Of a stretch of DNA of 16,363 nucleotides, positions 1 through 7,509 are shown in pieces (within the stretch, counting starts at the first letter, position 1; each line of letters starts with the position of its first letter). The DNA is from JBAZHE01 sp964547855 (GTDB taxonomy: Bacteria; Patescibacteriota; Patescibacteriia; Patescibacteriales; WJLG01): assembly GCA_964547855.1 (NCBI GenBank), contig CAZJPG010000023.1:1-16363 (forward strand). The letters run 5' to 3'. The translations under genes and the position numbers were made by a program. The notes under the pieces are model-generated. The model worked only from the letters and a program-made list of their open reading frames with translations. It was not told the origin of the DNA and searched no databases.

Positions 1-1
1 G

Positions 2-49
2 CTGACGCCCAACGAGGCGTTGGCTAAGGTGCAAAATGTGTGTTCCTAA
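2..49 (+). CDS. 3' end of an upstream gene, product unknown
   Basis: An open frame enters from the left edge and ends at a TAA at 47-49. The 15 visible residues (LTPNEALAKVQNVCS) have a protein-like composition. The neighbouring frame from base 1 stops already at TAA 25-27. The fragment is too short to assign a function. It matters mainly because it overlaps the first in-frame ATG of the next gene (position 36), which argues that this gene really starts further downstream. Confidence 0.4.
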   Translation: MTPNEALAKVQNVCS

Positions 50-57
50 AACAAACA

Positions 58-87
58 TTGAAAGTATGTTGCCAAGAGTAGTATATT
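58..87 (+). promoter_or_regulatory. Promoter of thpR, probably giving a leaderless mRNA
   Basis: TTGAAA (58-63) and TATATT (82-87) are separated by 18 bases. The predicted start of transcription, about 7 bases after the -10 box, falls at about 94, within two bases of the ATG at 96. No Shine-Dalgarno sequence lies before that ATG. Confidence 0.55.
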
Positions 88-95
88 ATATGTAT

Positions 96-650
96 ATGAC
101 AAGAAGATGTTTTATTGCTTTTCCTCTTCCAAGCGAAGTTAAAAAAGCCGCACTATCGATTCAGAACAAACTTATGGCGATTAGTGGTCCTGCCTCGGTG
201 TCTTGGGGGGATGAGCCAAGAATGCATATAACGATCGAATTTTTGGGAGATTTAGACGACGCTCTAGTCGAGACGGTCAAAGGTATTTTAGATTTAATTT
301 CCAAATCTCTTAAAAGATTCGATTTTGAGTTTTCTGGAGTGGGAGGCTTTCCTAATAGTAAGCGACCTCATATATTAATAGTAGACGTTAAGAACGAGAG
401 CGGTGAAGCGGCAATGATCCAGTCGGTTATCAGAAGGGAATTAGAGGATATTGGTTTGGCTTTGGATTTTCGCCATTGGCACCCTCATATAACCTTGGGC
501 AGGGTTAAAGGTGTCTGGAAAGAGAAGGGAATCTCTGATATAAAAATTCCATCAATAAAATGGACCGCGGATAAAATAGTTTTTTATGAGAGCCGTCCCA
601 GCAGCGATCGCCACGAATATTTTCCTATAGCTGAATATCGTTTAGGCTAG
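96..650 (+). CDS. thpR: 2'-5' RNA ligase family protein (RNA 2',3'-cyclic phosphodiesterase, ThpR/LigT)
   Basis: Member of the 2H phosphoesterase superfamily. Family members open 2',3'-cyclic phosphate RNA ends and can join 2'-5' linked tRNA halves in vitro; the cellular role is poorly known. The two defining HxT motifs are present: HIT at residues 44-46 and HIT at 131-133 (in HPHITLGRV). The 184-aa length is normal for the family. I choose the ATG at 96 over the in-frame ATG at 36 for three reasons: MTRRCFIAFPLP is where bacterial ThpR proteins normally begin, the extra 20 residues overlap the upstream frame, and a promoter-like pair ends at 87. The gene stands alone, ends at TAG 648-650 and is followed by a strong terminator. 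Family assignment is confident; the physiological substrate is unknown. Confidence 0.88.
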   Translation: MTRRCFIAFPLPSEVKKAALSIQNKLMAISGPASVSWGDEPRMHITIEFLGDLDDALVETVKGILDLISKSLKRFDFEFSGVGGFPNSKRPHILIVDVKNESGEAAMIQSVIRRELEDIGLALDFRHWHPHITLGRVKGVWKEKGISDIKIPSIKWTADKIVFYESRPSSDRHEYFPIAEYRLG

Positions 651-671
651 TTTTGAAAAATTTTAGTTAAT

Positions 672-709
672 AAAAAAACGCCCCAAACTTTTAAGTCGGG
701 GCGTTTTTT
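672..709. terminator. Bidirectional Rho-independent terminator between convergent genes
   Basis: CGCCCC (679-684) pairs with GGGGCG (698-703). An A-run lies on the left and a T-run (704-709) on the right, so a U-tract follows the stem on either strand. It sits between the stop of thpR (+) and the stop of the GH130-type gene (-). Confidence 0.88.
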
Positions 710-714
710 ATTTT

Positions 715-2649
715 TTACCAGCAACCGTAGCAACAGTGCATTAATTTGTCTATCAAGTCTTTAAGCGGTATAGTGGCGACGTTGAGAGTTGTGTCGCCGC
801 CGCCGTAGTAAACGAATATCGTTTCGTCGTGCAGAACTACACCACAAGAGAAGACGACATTAGGCACTTGTCCGGTAGATTCGTAGTCCTTTATTGGTTC
901 CAGAATAGGATCTTCGGTGCGGGCCAGTATCTCCTCTGGATTGTTGAGGTCAAGGAGCATGGCGCCTAAACGGTAATGTCCGTCTTCATCGCTGATGCCG
1001 TGGTAGAGGAGTAGCCAGCCATGTTTGGTTTTAATTGGCGGTCCGGCGATGCCGATCTTGCGGCTATCCCATTTTCCTTGGCGAGGTTGGGCCCAGCCAT
1101 TCTCTTCTCCAAGCTCCGCTCTTTCTAAAGTGTCTAGATTGTCGTGCCAGTGGAAGTCGATGCCGTTATTGAGTCTGTGAAGTATGGCATATTGCCCTTT
1201 GATCTTCTCTGGGAAGACGCAGGCATTTTTGTTGGCTAGGTTTTCCGGTGAGATCAGGATTGGCTTGGCCCAGTTCCAGCGATGACTAATGAAGTCGGCG
1301 CGGTCTATCCAGGTTATTGCTACGCTTGGTAGTTTTACGCCGTCAAAGGCGGTGTAGAACATGTATATTCGATCACCGACACGTATCACTCTTGGGTCTT
1401 CGCAACCAGAATTTCCATTAGGATAGTGTTTCTGTTCAAAATCTTCTCGTGGAACATAGATCGGCTCGTCCAATCTAATATCTATATTGAATCCATCCAG
1501 TGATGATGCGTAGCCCACTACTGAAGTATTGTCCTCGCTTTGTCCTCTGTAGAGTATGTGGAAGCGTCCTTCTTCGTAAATGGCCGCGGCATTGTAAGTA
1601 GCTTTGCTTTCCCAAGCGTTTTTTGGGTTTGGTGTAATGATGGGATTCTTGTCGTAGCGCTTTAGGGAGAACTTTGTTTCCGGTGTCGACAAGATATCTT
1701 CGATGACGTCTTTAAGATAGTATTTCGCCCCACAGCAGACATTGTCGGCTCCGCCGTAAAAAATATTTAAAGTATTACCCTCGATATAGGCTCCGGAAGG
1801 AAAGACGATGTTCGGCACTTTTCCGTAAACCTCATAAGGTTCTTCTGGGACAAGTAGGGCTGACTTACTGGTGCCGATTATTTTTTGAGGATCGTTAATA
1901 TCTAGAAGAGCCGCTCTTATTTCGAAAGTCGGATGACCGGCAAAATAATTACGTATATAGGAATAGATGAGTAACCAGCCTTTGTCGGTTTTGATTGGGG
2001 CAGCGCCTAATTCGATGTGGTCTTCGGGGCGTTTTGGTATCACCAAAGCGTGCTTATCGAGGTCTTTGTACCAATCATTCCAGAATCTTTTTGACCAAAT
2101 GTCTTTTTCTTCATCGAAATAGGCGATTGATATTTTGGCCGGTGGGCGATCGGTGTTGGCCGTTAGGACTGCAGCGTATTTGCCATTTATCTTTTCCGGA
2201 AAAAGCCCCATGGCCTTGGAGTTGAATGTCGTTACCTGGTGTTTTTCTACCTCTTTGAAATCCTTAGTTATCGCCACTCCGACTTTGATGCCATCCGCTT
2301 GAAACGGATACATCGATAAGGCGGTATAAAAGATGTAGTATTTATCGCCCAGCTTCGTTACGCGCGGGTCTTCGCAGCCATATTTATCCCAGTCCTGGTC
2401 TGGTTTAATGATTTGGGTTCGATTTTTAAATTTCATCGGCGGTCGTGAGCCGTTCAAGGCGTAGCCGATAGAGGAGACGCTCATCTCCACTCCGTGATTG
2501 GATCGAGGTGCTGATTGGGCTCTGTAGAGTAAATGGATCTTCGATCCATCACGGACCGGGCATCCATTGAAGACCTCTTCCGCCTCCCAAGAATGATGCT
2601 TCAAGGGTAGGAGGACCGGGTTGCATTCGAATCTTTGTGCGATGGGCAT
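715..2649 (-). CDS. Tandem GH130-type double beta-propeller glycoside phosphorylase/hydrolase
   Basis: The 644-aa protein is two GH130-like five-bladed propellers in one chain, about residues 1-320 and 325-640; ordinary GH130 enzymes have one. GH130 members mostly phosphorolyse beta-mannosides, and some hydrolyse beta-1,2-mannosides. The GCEDPRV motif, in the region that carries the catalytic acid in studied GH130 enzymes, occurs at 91-97 and again at 415-421. The second half also keeps FPEKI, the HR pair at 491-492 and LLYHG near 547-551. In the first half the matching sites read AVLTANTD and LIYSYI, so the second half is the likelier active site. No signal peptide or membrane helix is visible, suggesting a cytoplasmic enzyme. 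The C-terminus is unusually cysteine-rich (HCCYGCW). It lies 74 bases downstream of a related gene. No RBS is visible; the start is set by the family-typical opening CNPVLLP. Substrate unknown. Confidence 0.82.
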   Translation of the reverse strand: MPIAQRFECNPVLLPLKHHSWEAEEVFNGCPVRDGSKIHLLYRAQSAPRSNHGVEMSVSSIGYALNGSRPPMKFKNRTQIIKPDQDWDKYGCEDPRVTKLGDKYYIFYTALSMYPFQADGIKVGVAITKDFKEVEKHQVTTFNSKAMGLFPEKINGKYAAVLTANTDRPPAKISIAYFDEEKDIWSKRFWNDWYKDLDKHALVIPKRPEDHIELGAAPIKTDKGWLLIYSYIRNYFAGHPTFEIRAALLDINDPQKIIGTSKSALLVPEEPYEVYGKVPNIVFPSGAYIEGNTLNIFYGGADNVCCGAKYYLKDVIEDILSTPETKFSLKRYDKNPIITPNPKNAWESKATYNAAAIYEEGRFHILYRGQSEDNTSVVGYASSLDGFNIDIRLDEPIYVPREDFEQKHYPNGNSGCEDPRVIRVGDRIYMFYTAFDGVKLPSVAITWIDRADFISHRWNWAKPILISPENLANKNACVFPEKIKGQYAILHRLNNGIDFHWHDNLDTLERAELGEENGWAQPRQGKWDSRKIGIAGPPIKTKHGWLLLYHGISDEDGHYRLGAMLLDLNNPEEILARTEDPILEPIKDYESTGQVPNVVFSCGVVLHDETIFVYYGGGDTTLNVATIPLKDLIDKLMHCCYGCW

Positions 2650-2690
2650 AGGTTGTCTATTTAAACTTTATTTTATCGATGATTATTTAA

Positions 2691-2715
2691 CACCCCGCTT
2701 TTTTGGGGCGGGGTG
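2691..2715 (-). terminator. Hairpin between the two GH130-type genes, possible weak terminator
   Basis: CACCCCGC (2691-2698) and GCGGGGTG (2708-2715) form a perfect 8-bp stem with a 9-base loop. On the minus strand it follows the upstream gene's stop by 8 bases, but the sequence after the stem (TTAAATAATC) is not a proper U-tract. It may terminate partially or protect the mRNA end. Confidence 0.45.
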
Positions 2716-2723
2716 AAGCGGAT

Positions 2724-4580
2724 TTAGGACTTTATTACGTTTACACTTTTCAGTTTCGGAGTATCGTCATGTTTCAGTTTACTTATGAAATCATCAAGGT
2801 CGGCAGTAGCGACACAACAGTATTTATCAGATCCACCATAGTAGACGAATAGCTTCCCATCTTTAATAGCTGACCCTCCGGCAAAGACTACCCCGTATTT
2901 GTGCCCATGATTCTCATAGGCTTCTTCCGGTTCAAGTATTGGATGAGAGCAGCGATAGAGAACTTTGGCGGGATCATTGGCATCTAATATCATGGCTCCG
3001 ATTTTGTATTTCCCAGCATCTTTTTTGTCGACGCCGTTATATATCAATAGCCAGCCCTCTTTTATCTTTAATGGCGACCCACCAATGCCGATCTTTTTGC
3101 TATCCCACATGCCAGGTCTGGTTGGTATGATGTTGGATCCTCTTAAAAATGTCTTTCCGTCGAAGTTTAGGCTATCGACATAGTCGAAGACGATGTTTGG
3201 CCATAGGCGGTGGAAGACGACATATTTACCGTTAACTTTCTCTGGGAGTATGGCTGGATTTTTATCTCCGGCAGTTTGTGATCCAGGACGATCGGCCAAA
3301 CTTTGCTTGATGGCTATTGGGTTTTTAGTTTTGATGCTGGCGTCTGTGATCAAGACTGGTTTGGTCCAGGTGGACCATTTTTTAGCCATGAAATTCTTTA
3401 CCGAAATAGATGAAATGGCGATGTTCGGTTCGGCCCAACCATTGAAAGCCACATAAGTAATGTATATACGATCGTCGATCTTTACTATTTTAGGATCTTC
3501 ACAACCTCCCCATCCTCCGCCAGAACCAAATACCGGAACCTCGTTCTCTCCAAAAGAGAGGTTGCCTCCTTCGAAGTGTTCGCGCGGTACGTATATTGGG
3601 CTGTCATGTTGTTCATCGATCGTTAAGCCATCACGAGAGGTGGCCAATCCGACCACTGATATGTTGTCATGTCCGATGGCACGATAGAGTATATAAACTT
3701 TATCTTCGTGAGTGAAGACGGTTGGGTTGAATACGCCAAAAGAATCCCAGCGGTTTTCTGGTCGAGGGCCGAGTATCGGATTTTTTTCGTATTTCTTTAC
3801 TTTTAAGCGTTCTTTAGCCGGAACCTTGTCGGCCCACCAGCCGAACGGCGGAAGCGAAGCAGAGATCAAATTGCCATCTCCGTTCTCAAAATAGAATATG
3901 AGTCCATTGTGAAATTCTATTATCGAGAGTGGGTTTATTTTACTGTTGTCAGTGTGGGTATAAGCAGCATGCTCAGAGCGCCAGATCAATTCTTCTGGGT
4001 TGTCTTTATTGAGCAAAGCTACTCCGATAGAGAAGACTTTTTTGGAGTTTAACGCGTAATAAGTTAAGACTATTCCTTCATCGCGAATAAAAGCGGCGGC
4101 TGGCATTATCCAATCGCTGTCGAATTTTCCTCTGCGAACTTTTAAAATGTCTAATTTTTCAGTGCGCCACTTCTTTAGATCGACAGAATAAGCCACTTTA
4201 ATGCTTTTTCCGCCGGTGTACATTACGCGATCTTCGTCGTAGAAATAGTCAGGAATAATGGCGCCAGACGTCTTTAACCCAGAAAGCTGGCCAAGAGCCT
4301 TCCATTTTATCAAGTCGTTGGTCGTGGAGCCGTAGAGCTTTTTGTTGTTTTCATGGATCAAGAGATATTCCTTGCCCACTTTGAATATTTTGTGGCCAGA
4401 GCTCTTGTCGATCTTTTCTTTGCCGAAGGTTGGTTTTTTGGTGGTCGGCTTGAAGAGCATGCCGTCACTACTTTCGGCCATTCTTAAAACATTCTTTAAG
4501 CCCTTGCTCAGGGAGTAGAAGAATGTAATTTTCTTGTCATCGGATAACAAGAAGAGATTTTTAATCCTCCTTTCGAACAT
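2724..4580 (-). CDS. Double beta-propeller protein: degenerate N-terminal propeller plus GH130-type domain
   Basis: 618 aa and related to the next gene downstream. The C-terminal half (about 260-605) is a recognisable GH130 module: KNPILGPRPENRW near 266, GGCEDPK at 358-364, LPEKVNGKYVVFHR, the block around KIGIGGSPLK, and a final FVYYGGSD. It therefore keeps the EDPK/R acid motif and the HR pair and is probably catalytic. The N-terminal half (1-245) has propeller-like repeats (SSDGMLF, TTNDLIKW, SVDLKKW) closer in feel to GH32/43-type blades. Where GCEDPRV would be expected it reads SGHKIFKV, so it looks like a non-catalytic, perhaps glycan-binding or dimerising propeller. No signal peptide. 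Transcribed from an extended -10 promoter. An AGGAGG at 4566-4571 lies inside codons 4-5 and is not the RBS. Likely co-functions with the downstream paralogue; substrate unknown. Confidence 0.8.
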   Translation of the reverse strand: MFERRIKNLFLLSDDKKITFFYSLSKGLKNVLRMAESSDGMLFKPTTKKPTFGKEKIDKSSGHKIFKVGKEYLLIHENNKKLYGSTTNDLIKWKALGQLSGLKTSGAIIPDYFYDEDRVMYTGGKSIKVAYSVDLKKWRTEKLDILKVRRGKFDSDWIMPAAAFIRDEGIVLTYYALNSKKVFSIGVALLNKDNPEELIWRSEHAAYTHTDNSKINPLSIIEFHNGLIFYFENGDGNLISASLPPFGWWADKVPAKERLKVKKYEKNPILGPRPENRWDSFGVFNPTVFTHEDKVYILYRAIGHDNISVVGLATSRDGLTIDEQHDSPIYVPREHFEGGNLSFGENEVPVFGSGGGWGGCEDPKIVKIDDRIYITYVAFNGWAEPNIAISSISVKNFMAKKWSTWTKPVLITDASIKTKNPIAIKQSLADRPGSQTAGDKNPAILPEKVNGKYVVFHRLWPNIVFDYVDSLNFDGKTFLRGSNIIPTRPGMWDSKKIGIGGSPLKIKEGWLLIYNGVDKKDAGKYKIGAMILDANDPAKVLYRCSHPILEPEEAYENHGHKYGVVFAGGSAIKDGKLFVYYGGSDKYCCVATADLDDFISKLKHDDTPKLKSVNVIKS

Positions 4581-4620
4581 ATGATTTTTTATTTTGTTTT
4601 AGGAAAATAATCAGTATTTA

Positions 4621-4629
4621 ATTATACCA
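4621..4629 (-). promoter_or_regulatory. Extended -10 promoter for the double-propeller gene pair
   Basis: On the minus strand TGG directly precedes a perfect TATAAT (4626-4621). The -35 region is poor (TTTCTT at 17 bases), as is common for extended -10 promoters. The predicted 5' UTR is about 34 bases with no Shine-Dalgarno. Confidence 0.55.
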
Positions 4630-4701
4630 TATTTGTAAAAGACAAGAAAGGAGTCGAAAAGCCTCGAATATGTTGGTTTTTTTGTTTAAATTGAGAGCAA
4701 A

Positions 4702-4730
4702 TTGACAACCAAATGCAAAGACTGTAACAT
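4702..4730 (+). promoter_or_regulatory. Promoter of the pyrF-pyrE fusion
   Basis: A perfect TTGACA (4702-4707), a 17-base spacer and TAACAT (4725-4730). The leader of about 60 bases ends in AAAGGAGG, with the ATG 4 bases after it. It is arranged back-to-back with the minus-strand promoter at 4621-4629. Confidence 0.7.
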
Positions 4731-4795
4731 TATCAGGATAATTCGTTCGTTTATAAGTTTAATTTTTCACAACCAAAACCAATAAAGGAGGATCA

Positions 4796-6331
4796 ATGGG
4801 TCCAGTCATATTAGCCGTAGATGGTTTAAAAAGTCAGGACGAAATTTTGTCCAAGGTACATGCTGTTTTTTCTGATCGTTCGTCATTCGACATGGTAAGC
4901 TATGTCAAGGTGAATGACGCCGTTCATATTGGTCCGTACGTGGGGAGTAATTTTATCTCCAAATTGCGTTCAGTGATAGCGGAAAGATCCGGTTACCATG
5001 GAGCCAGCCTTATCAGAACGGACAGAGTGGCCAATGACGTCGGTATTTTCCTTGATCTGAAATTAGCCGACACTAACGGTACGAACGTCAATACTATTGC
5101 CGCTTATGATGGGATCGATATTTTGACCGTTCGTGATTCTGTCTCGGCCAGTGGATGGTTGAAATTGCGTCGTAAGCTTGGCTCAAAGACAAAGCTGGCG
5201 CTGGTTAGTGTCTTGACGGATATGCCGGTCGAGGAGTGTCTTCAGCGCTATGGAATGTTGCCTTTGCAAAAGATCATGAAGGATATTACCTCCATTCGTT
5301 TGTCCTATTCTGCTATAAGGGGCGGTGATGATCCTGTGGAGCCTTTTGACATGGTGGTGTGTTCACCGCTTGAAGTTCAAATACTCTCACAACTTTTCGG
5401 TTACAAATTCCAATTCATCGTTCCTGGCATTCGTGATCACTGGATGGAAAAAGGACAGCAGGCCAGATCGACAGGTATCAGACAAGCCATTAATTTTGGC
5501 GCGACCTATTGTGTTATGGGTGCCCAGATGATGAAGGGCAACTCTGATACGGTCAGTCCGGAAGAAAGTCGGAGTTTGACCGCTGCCGAGATAGCTAAGG
5601 CTTCTTGGGCCGTGGTCGTGCCTGACGATCCAGTAGCGACGCTTATCGCTTGTGGCGGCTTCTATGAATCACCGAAGAATTCGGGCGGAGAATATATCGG
5701 TCCCTTGGTCGGTTATGCTGGTAAGTATAAGATAAATAAAGGCGAGCCGGCCGAGGAGGAGAAAAATTACGTCGGCCACTGCTACTTCAATGTGGCCAAG
5801 GCAGAAGAAAGTCCTGTTATCAGGGCAGCTTTCTCTCGTGTGCTCGCTTTGAAATTTAAAAGCGGCACGCCCGATGTCATTCTGGGAATGCCGATGGGCG
5901 GCATAGTCTTTGCCACTTCGGTCAGTCAGGACATGGGTTGTCGTTTGGCCTTTGCCGAAAAGAAAGTTACGAAATTGGCCGATCCATCGCAGGGTTTAAA
6001 AGAGGAGTCAAAGTTGGTCGCCGACCGCCACACGATCAATAAAGGCGATGTCGTTATGGTCTTCGAGGATGTTTGCAATAATTTTTCCACGACGGAGAAG
6101 GCCATTGAATTGATCGAATCGAAAGGCGCTGTCTTTGGTGGAATAATCTGCATCGTAAATCGTTCCGACAAGACCGAATTCGGTGGCAAGCCGGTGATCT
6201 CGCTTATCCATAAGCCGAGCCCACAGTATCAACAAGACGATCCAGTCGTAGCCGAATTGGTCGATGCCAGCAAAGTTATATGGAAACCCAAGCATGAATG
6301 GCTGGCACTGAAAGCGGCCATGAATTCTTGA
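4796..6331 (+). CDS. pyrF/pyrE: Bifunctional orotidine-5'-phosphate decarboxylase / orotate phosphoribosyltransferase (PyrF-PyrE fusion)
   Basis: A 511-aa fusion for the last two steps of UMP synthesis: orotate + PRPP to OMP, then decarboxylation to UMP. The N-terminal decarboxylase domain (1-272) has the catalytic D87-x-K89-x-x-D92 motif in LDLKLAD, PGIRDH at 210-215 for phosphate binding, and VMGAQMM. The C-terminal part (275-511) is a phosphoribosyltransferase: a CGGFY start, GMPMGG at 364-369, a lysine-bearing loop around 388-393, and the PRPP-site acidic pair E424-D425. The order is reversed relative to animal UMP synthase and matches the kinetoplastid/cyanobacterial arrangement. The PRPP loop is odd: after VFEDV it reads CNNFSTT, lacking the usual small TxGG/TSGS stretch. 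An AGGAGG 4 bases upstream fixes the start; the stop is TGA. I am confident of the decarboxylase and fairly confident that the second domain uses orotate. Confidence 0.87.
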   Translation: MGPVILAVDGLKSQDEILSKVHAVFSDRSSFDMVSYVKVNDAVHIGPYVGSNFISKLRSVIAERSGYHGASLIRTDRVANDVGIFLDLKLADTNGTNVNTIAAYDGIDILTVRDSVSASGWLKLRRKLGSKTKLALVSVLTDMPVEECLQRYGMLPLQKIMKDITSIRLSYSAIRGGDDPVEPFDMVVCSPLEVQILSQLFGYKFQFIVPGIRDHWMEKGQQARSTGIRQAINFGATYCVMGAQMMKGNSDTVSPEESRSLTAAEIAKASWAVVVPDDPVATLIACGGFYESPKNSGGEYIGPLVGYAGKYKINKGEPAEEEKNYVGHCYFNVAKAEESPVIRAAFSRVLALKFKSGTPDVILGMPMGGIVFATSVSQDMGCRLAFAEKKVTKLADPSQGLKEESKLVADRHTINKGDVVMVFEDVCNNFSTTEKAIELIESKGAVFGGIICIVNRSDKTEFGGKPVISLIHKPSPQYQQDDPVVAELVDASKVIWKPKHEWLALKAAMNS

Positions 6332-6352
6332 TGGTCTTTTGTGAAATGGTAT

Positions 6353-6386
6353 ATCCACCTTCGTTACTTGCGGGGGTGGATTTTTT
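6353..6386 (+). terminator. Rho-independent terminator of the pyrF-pyrE gene
   Basis: ATCCACC (6353-6359) pairs with GGTGGAT (6375-6381), with a 15-base loop, and is followed by a T-run to 6386. It lies 21 bases after the stop codon. Confidence 0.82.
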
Positions 6387-6400
6387 AAATCAAAAGCAGG

Positions 6401-6406
6401 TATACT
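6401..6406 (+). promoter_or_regulatory. -10 box (TATACT) of the AlkD-like gene, likely leaderless
   Basis: TATACT follows a terminator and ends 9 bases before the ATG at 6416, so transcription should begin within a few bases of the start codon. No convincing -35 box and no Shine-Dalgarno are visible. The spacing matches that at thpR and rarA. Confidence 0.45.
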
Positions 6407-6415
6407 TTAAGATAT

Positions 6416-7132
6416 ATGACAGTAAATGAATTTAAAAGAGAATATAAAAGCCTAGCTGATCCTAAACAGGCCAAGGTCTTGTCCGGTTTTTTTAAGACTG
6501 GAAAAGGCCAATACGGCGAGGGCGATATTTTTTTAGGCATCAAGGTTCCTGTTCAGCGTGCGACCATTAAAAAATACTTCGACCTGCCATTGACCGATAT
6601 TCAAGAACTGCTCGACAGCCCTATTCATGAGCACCGCTTGAGCGCTTTATTCATATTAGTGCGTCGTTTTGAAAAAGGAGATGAAATGATTAAGACGGCT
6701 GTATATAATATGTATGTCAAGAACGCCACTCGCGGCCGAATAAATAATTGGGACTTAGTCGATCTCTCAGCCCCAAATATCGTTGGGCAATATCTTTTAA
6801 ACAAAGATCGTTCGATAGTTTATAAATTGGTTGCCTCCAAAAAACTTTGGGAAAGGCGCATCGGCGTTTTGGCGACCTTCTCCTTTATAAGACAGAAAGA
6901 TTTTAAAGATATATTGAAGATCGCCGCCTTATTGTTTGCTGACGAGCAGGATTTGATGCACAAAGCCGTCGGCTGGATGCTTCGCGAGATGGGCAAGCGA
7001 GACGAGAAGGTTTTGGAAAGTTTTTTAGATAAGCATGCCGCCAAGATGCCAAGGACCATGTTGCGCTACGCCATCGAGAGGATGCCAGAGAAAAAAAGAA
7101 AGGGATATATGAATACTAGGCTGCCCGTGTAA
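6416..7132 (+). CDS. DNA alkylation repair protein, AlkD-like HEAT-repeat DNA glycosylase
   Basis: A 238-aa all-helical HEAT-like repeat protein of the AlkC/AlkD superfamily, whose studied members excise positively charged alkylated bases such as 3-methyladenine and N7-alkylguanine without flipping the base. Recognisable blocks are IHEHRLSALFILV (70-82), NNWDLVDLSAP (110-120), LWERRIGVLATF (144-155), LMHKAVGWMLREMG (180-193) and MPRTMLRYAIE (211-221). The WDLVD tryptophan and aspartate (112, 116), the arginines at 147-148 and W187 correspond to the residues that line the lesion site in Bacillus cereus AlkD, and the length is close to that protein (about 237 aa). Closely followed by a small membrane-protein gene (18-base gap), with RarA beyond, forming a loose DNA-maintenance neighbourhood. 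The C-terminal tail is basic. Confidence 0.88.
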   Translation: MTVNEFKREYKSLADPKQAKVLSGFFKTGKGQYGEGDIFLGIKVPVQRATIKKYFDLPLTDIQELLDSPIHEHRLSALFILVRRFEKGDEMIKTAVYNMYVKNATRGRINNWDLVDLSAPNIVGQYLLNKDRSIVYKLVASKKLWERRIGVLATFSFIRQKDFKDILKIAALLFADEQDLMHKAVGWMLREMGKRDEKVLESFLDKHAAKMPRTMLRYAIERMPEKKRKGYMNTRLPV

Positions 7133-7150
7133 TAGGCAATATAAGATTTT

Positions 7151-7390
7151 ATGAACAAACAAACAAACAATCCAGTTTATTTATTAGGCACCTATCTTGG
7201 CGTTCTTGCTGGGCTGATCTTATATCTTAAGGGTTGGCATCCGTTTTGGTGGTTGCCGCCGCTTTTGGGAATTAATTTTGATAACTTGGCTTTATTGGAT
7301 ATATTAGGAGGAGCTATTGCTGGTTATACTTTTCACATATTATTCAGGATCTTCGAGTGGGGCGGCAAGCAAACAAAAAACAAAAAATAA
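7151..7390 (+). CDS. Small membrane protein of unknown function, two transmembrane helices
   Basis: 79 aa. A short polar N-terminus precedes a first hydrophobic helix (about 9-27), a tryptophan/proline-rich turn (GWHPFWWLPPLLG) and a second helix (about 48-66), ending in a lysine-rich cytoplasmic-type tail. I do not recognise a family. It follows the AlkD-like gene by 18 bases and precedes a terminator, so it is probably read on the same transcript. A TATAAG six bases upstream could also give a leaderless message, but has no -35 partner. No Shine-Dalgarno is visible. The amphipathic layout and the terminator directly after the stop suggest a real gene; function cannot be inferred. Confidence 0.68.
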   Translation: MNKQTNNPVYLLGTYLGVLAGLILYLKGWHPFWWLPPLLGINFDNLALLDILGGAIAGYTFHILFRIFEWGGKQTKNKK

Positions 7391-7395
7391 AAAAT

Positions 7396-7430
7396 AAGAC
7401 ACCTTTATGATTTGAGGGTGTTTTTATTTT
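7396..7430 (+). terminator. Rho-independent terminator after the small membrane protein gene
   Basis: An 8-bp stem with one G-T pair (7396-7403 with 7417-7424), centred on CACC/GGTG with a 13-base loop. It overlaps a T-rich run through 7430. Confidence 0.7.
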
Positions 7431-7471
7431 TATGAACAATTATATTTTATCAGTAGATTAACTTAAGGCAG

Positions 7472-7500
7472 TTGCGAAATCATTCCTTTTGGAGTAATAT
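7472..7500 (+). promoter_or_regulatory. Promoter of rarA, near-leaderless
   Basis: TTGCGA (7472-7477), 17 bases, TAATAT (7495-7500). The -10 box ends 9 bases before the ATG at 7510, so the mRNA should begin 0-3 bases before the start codon. The GGAG at 7491-7494 is inside the promoter spacer and too far away to act as an RBS. Confidence 0.65.
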
Positions 7501-7509
7501 CTATTTGAT

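Noticed and set aside
36..95. Upstream ATG giving thpR a 20-residue N-terminal extension
   Set aside because: It overlaps the end of the upstream frame, the extension does not resemble the family, and a promoter-like pair (58-87) lies inside it.
4566..4571. AGGAGG on the minus strand as an RBS for a shorter second double-propeller protein
   Set aside because: It is inside codons 4-5, and the nearest downstream usable start is 15 bases away; the ATG at 4580 with an upstream promoter is better.
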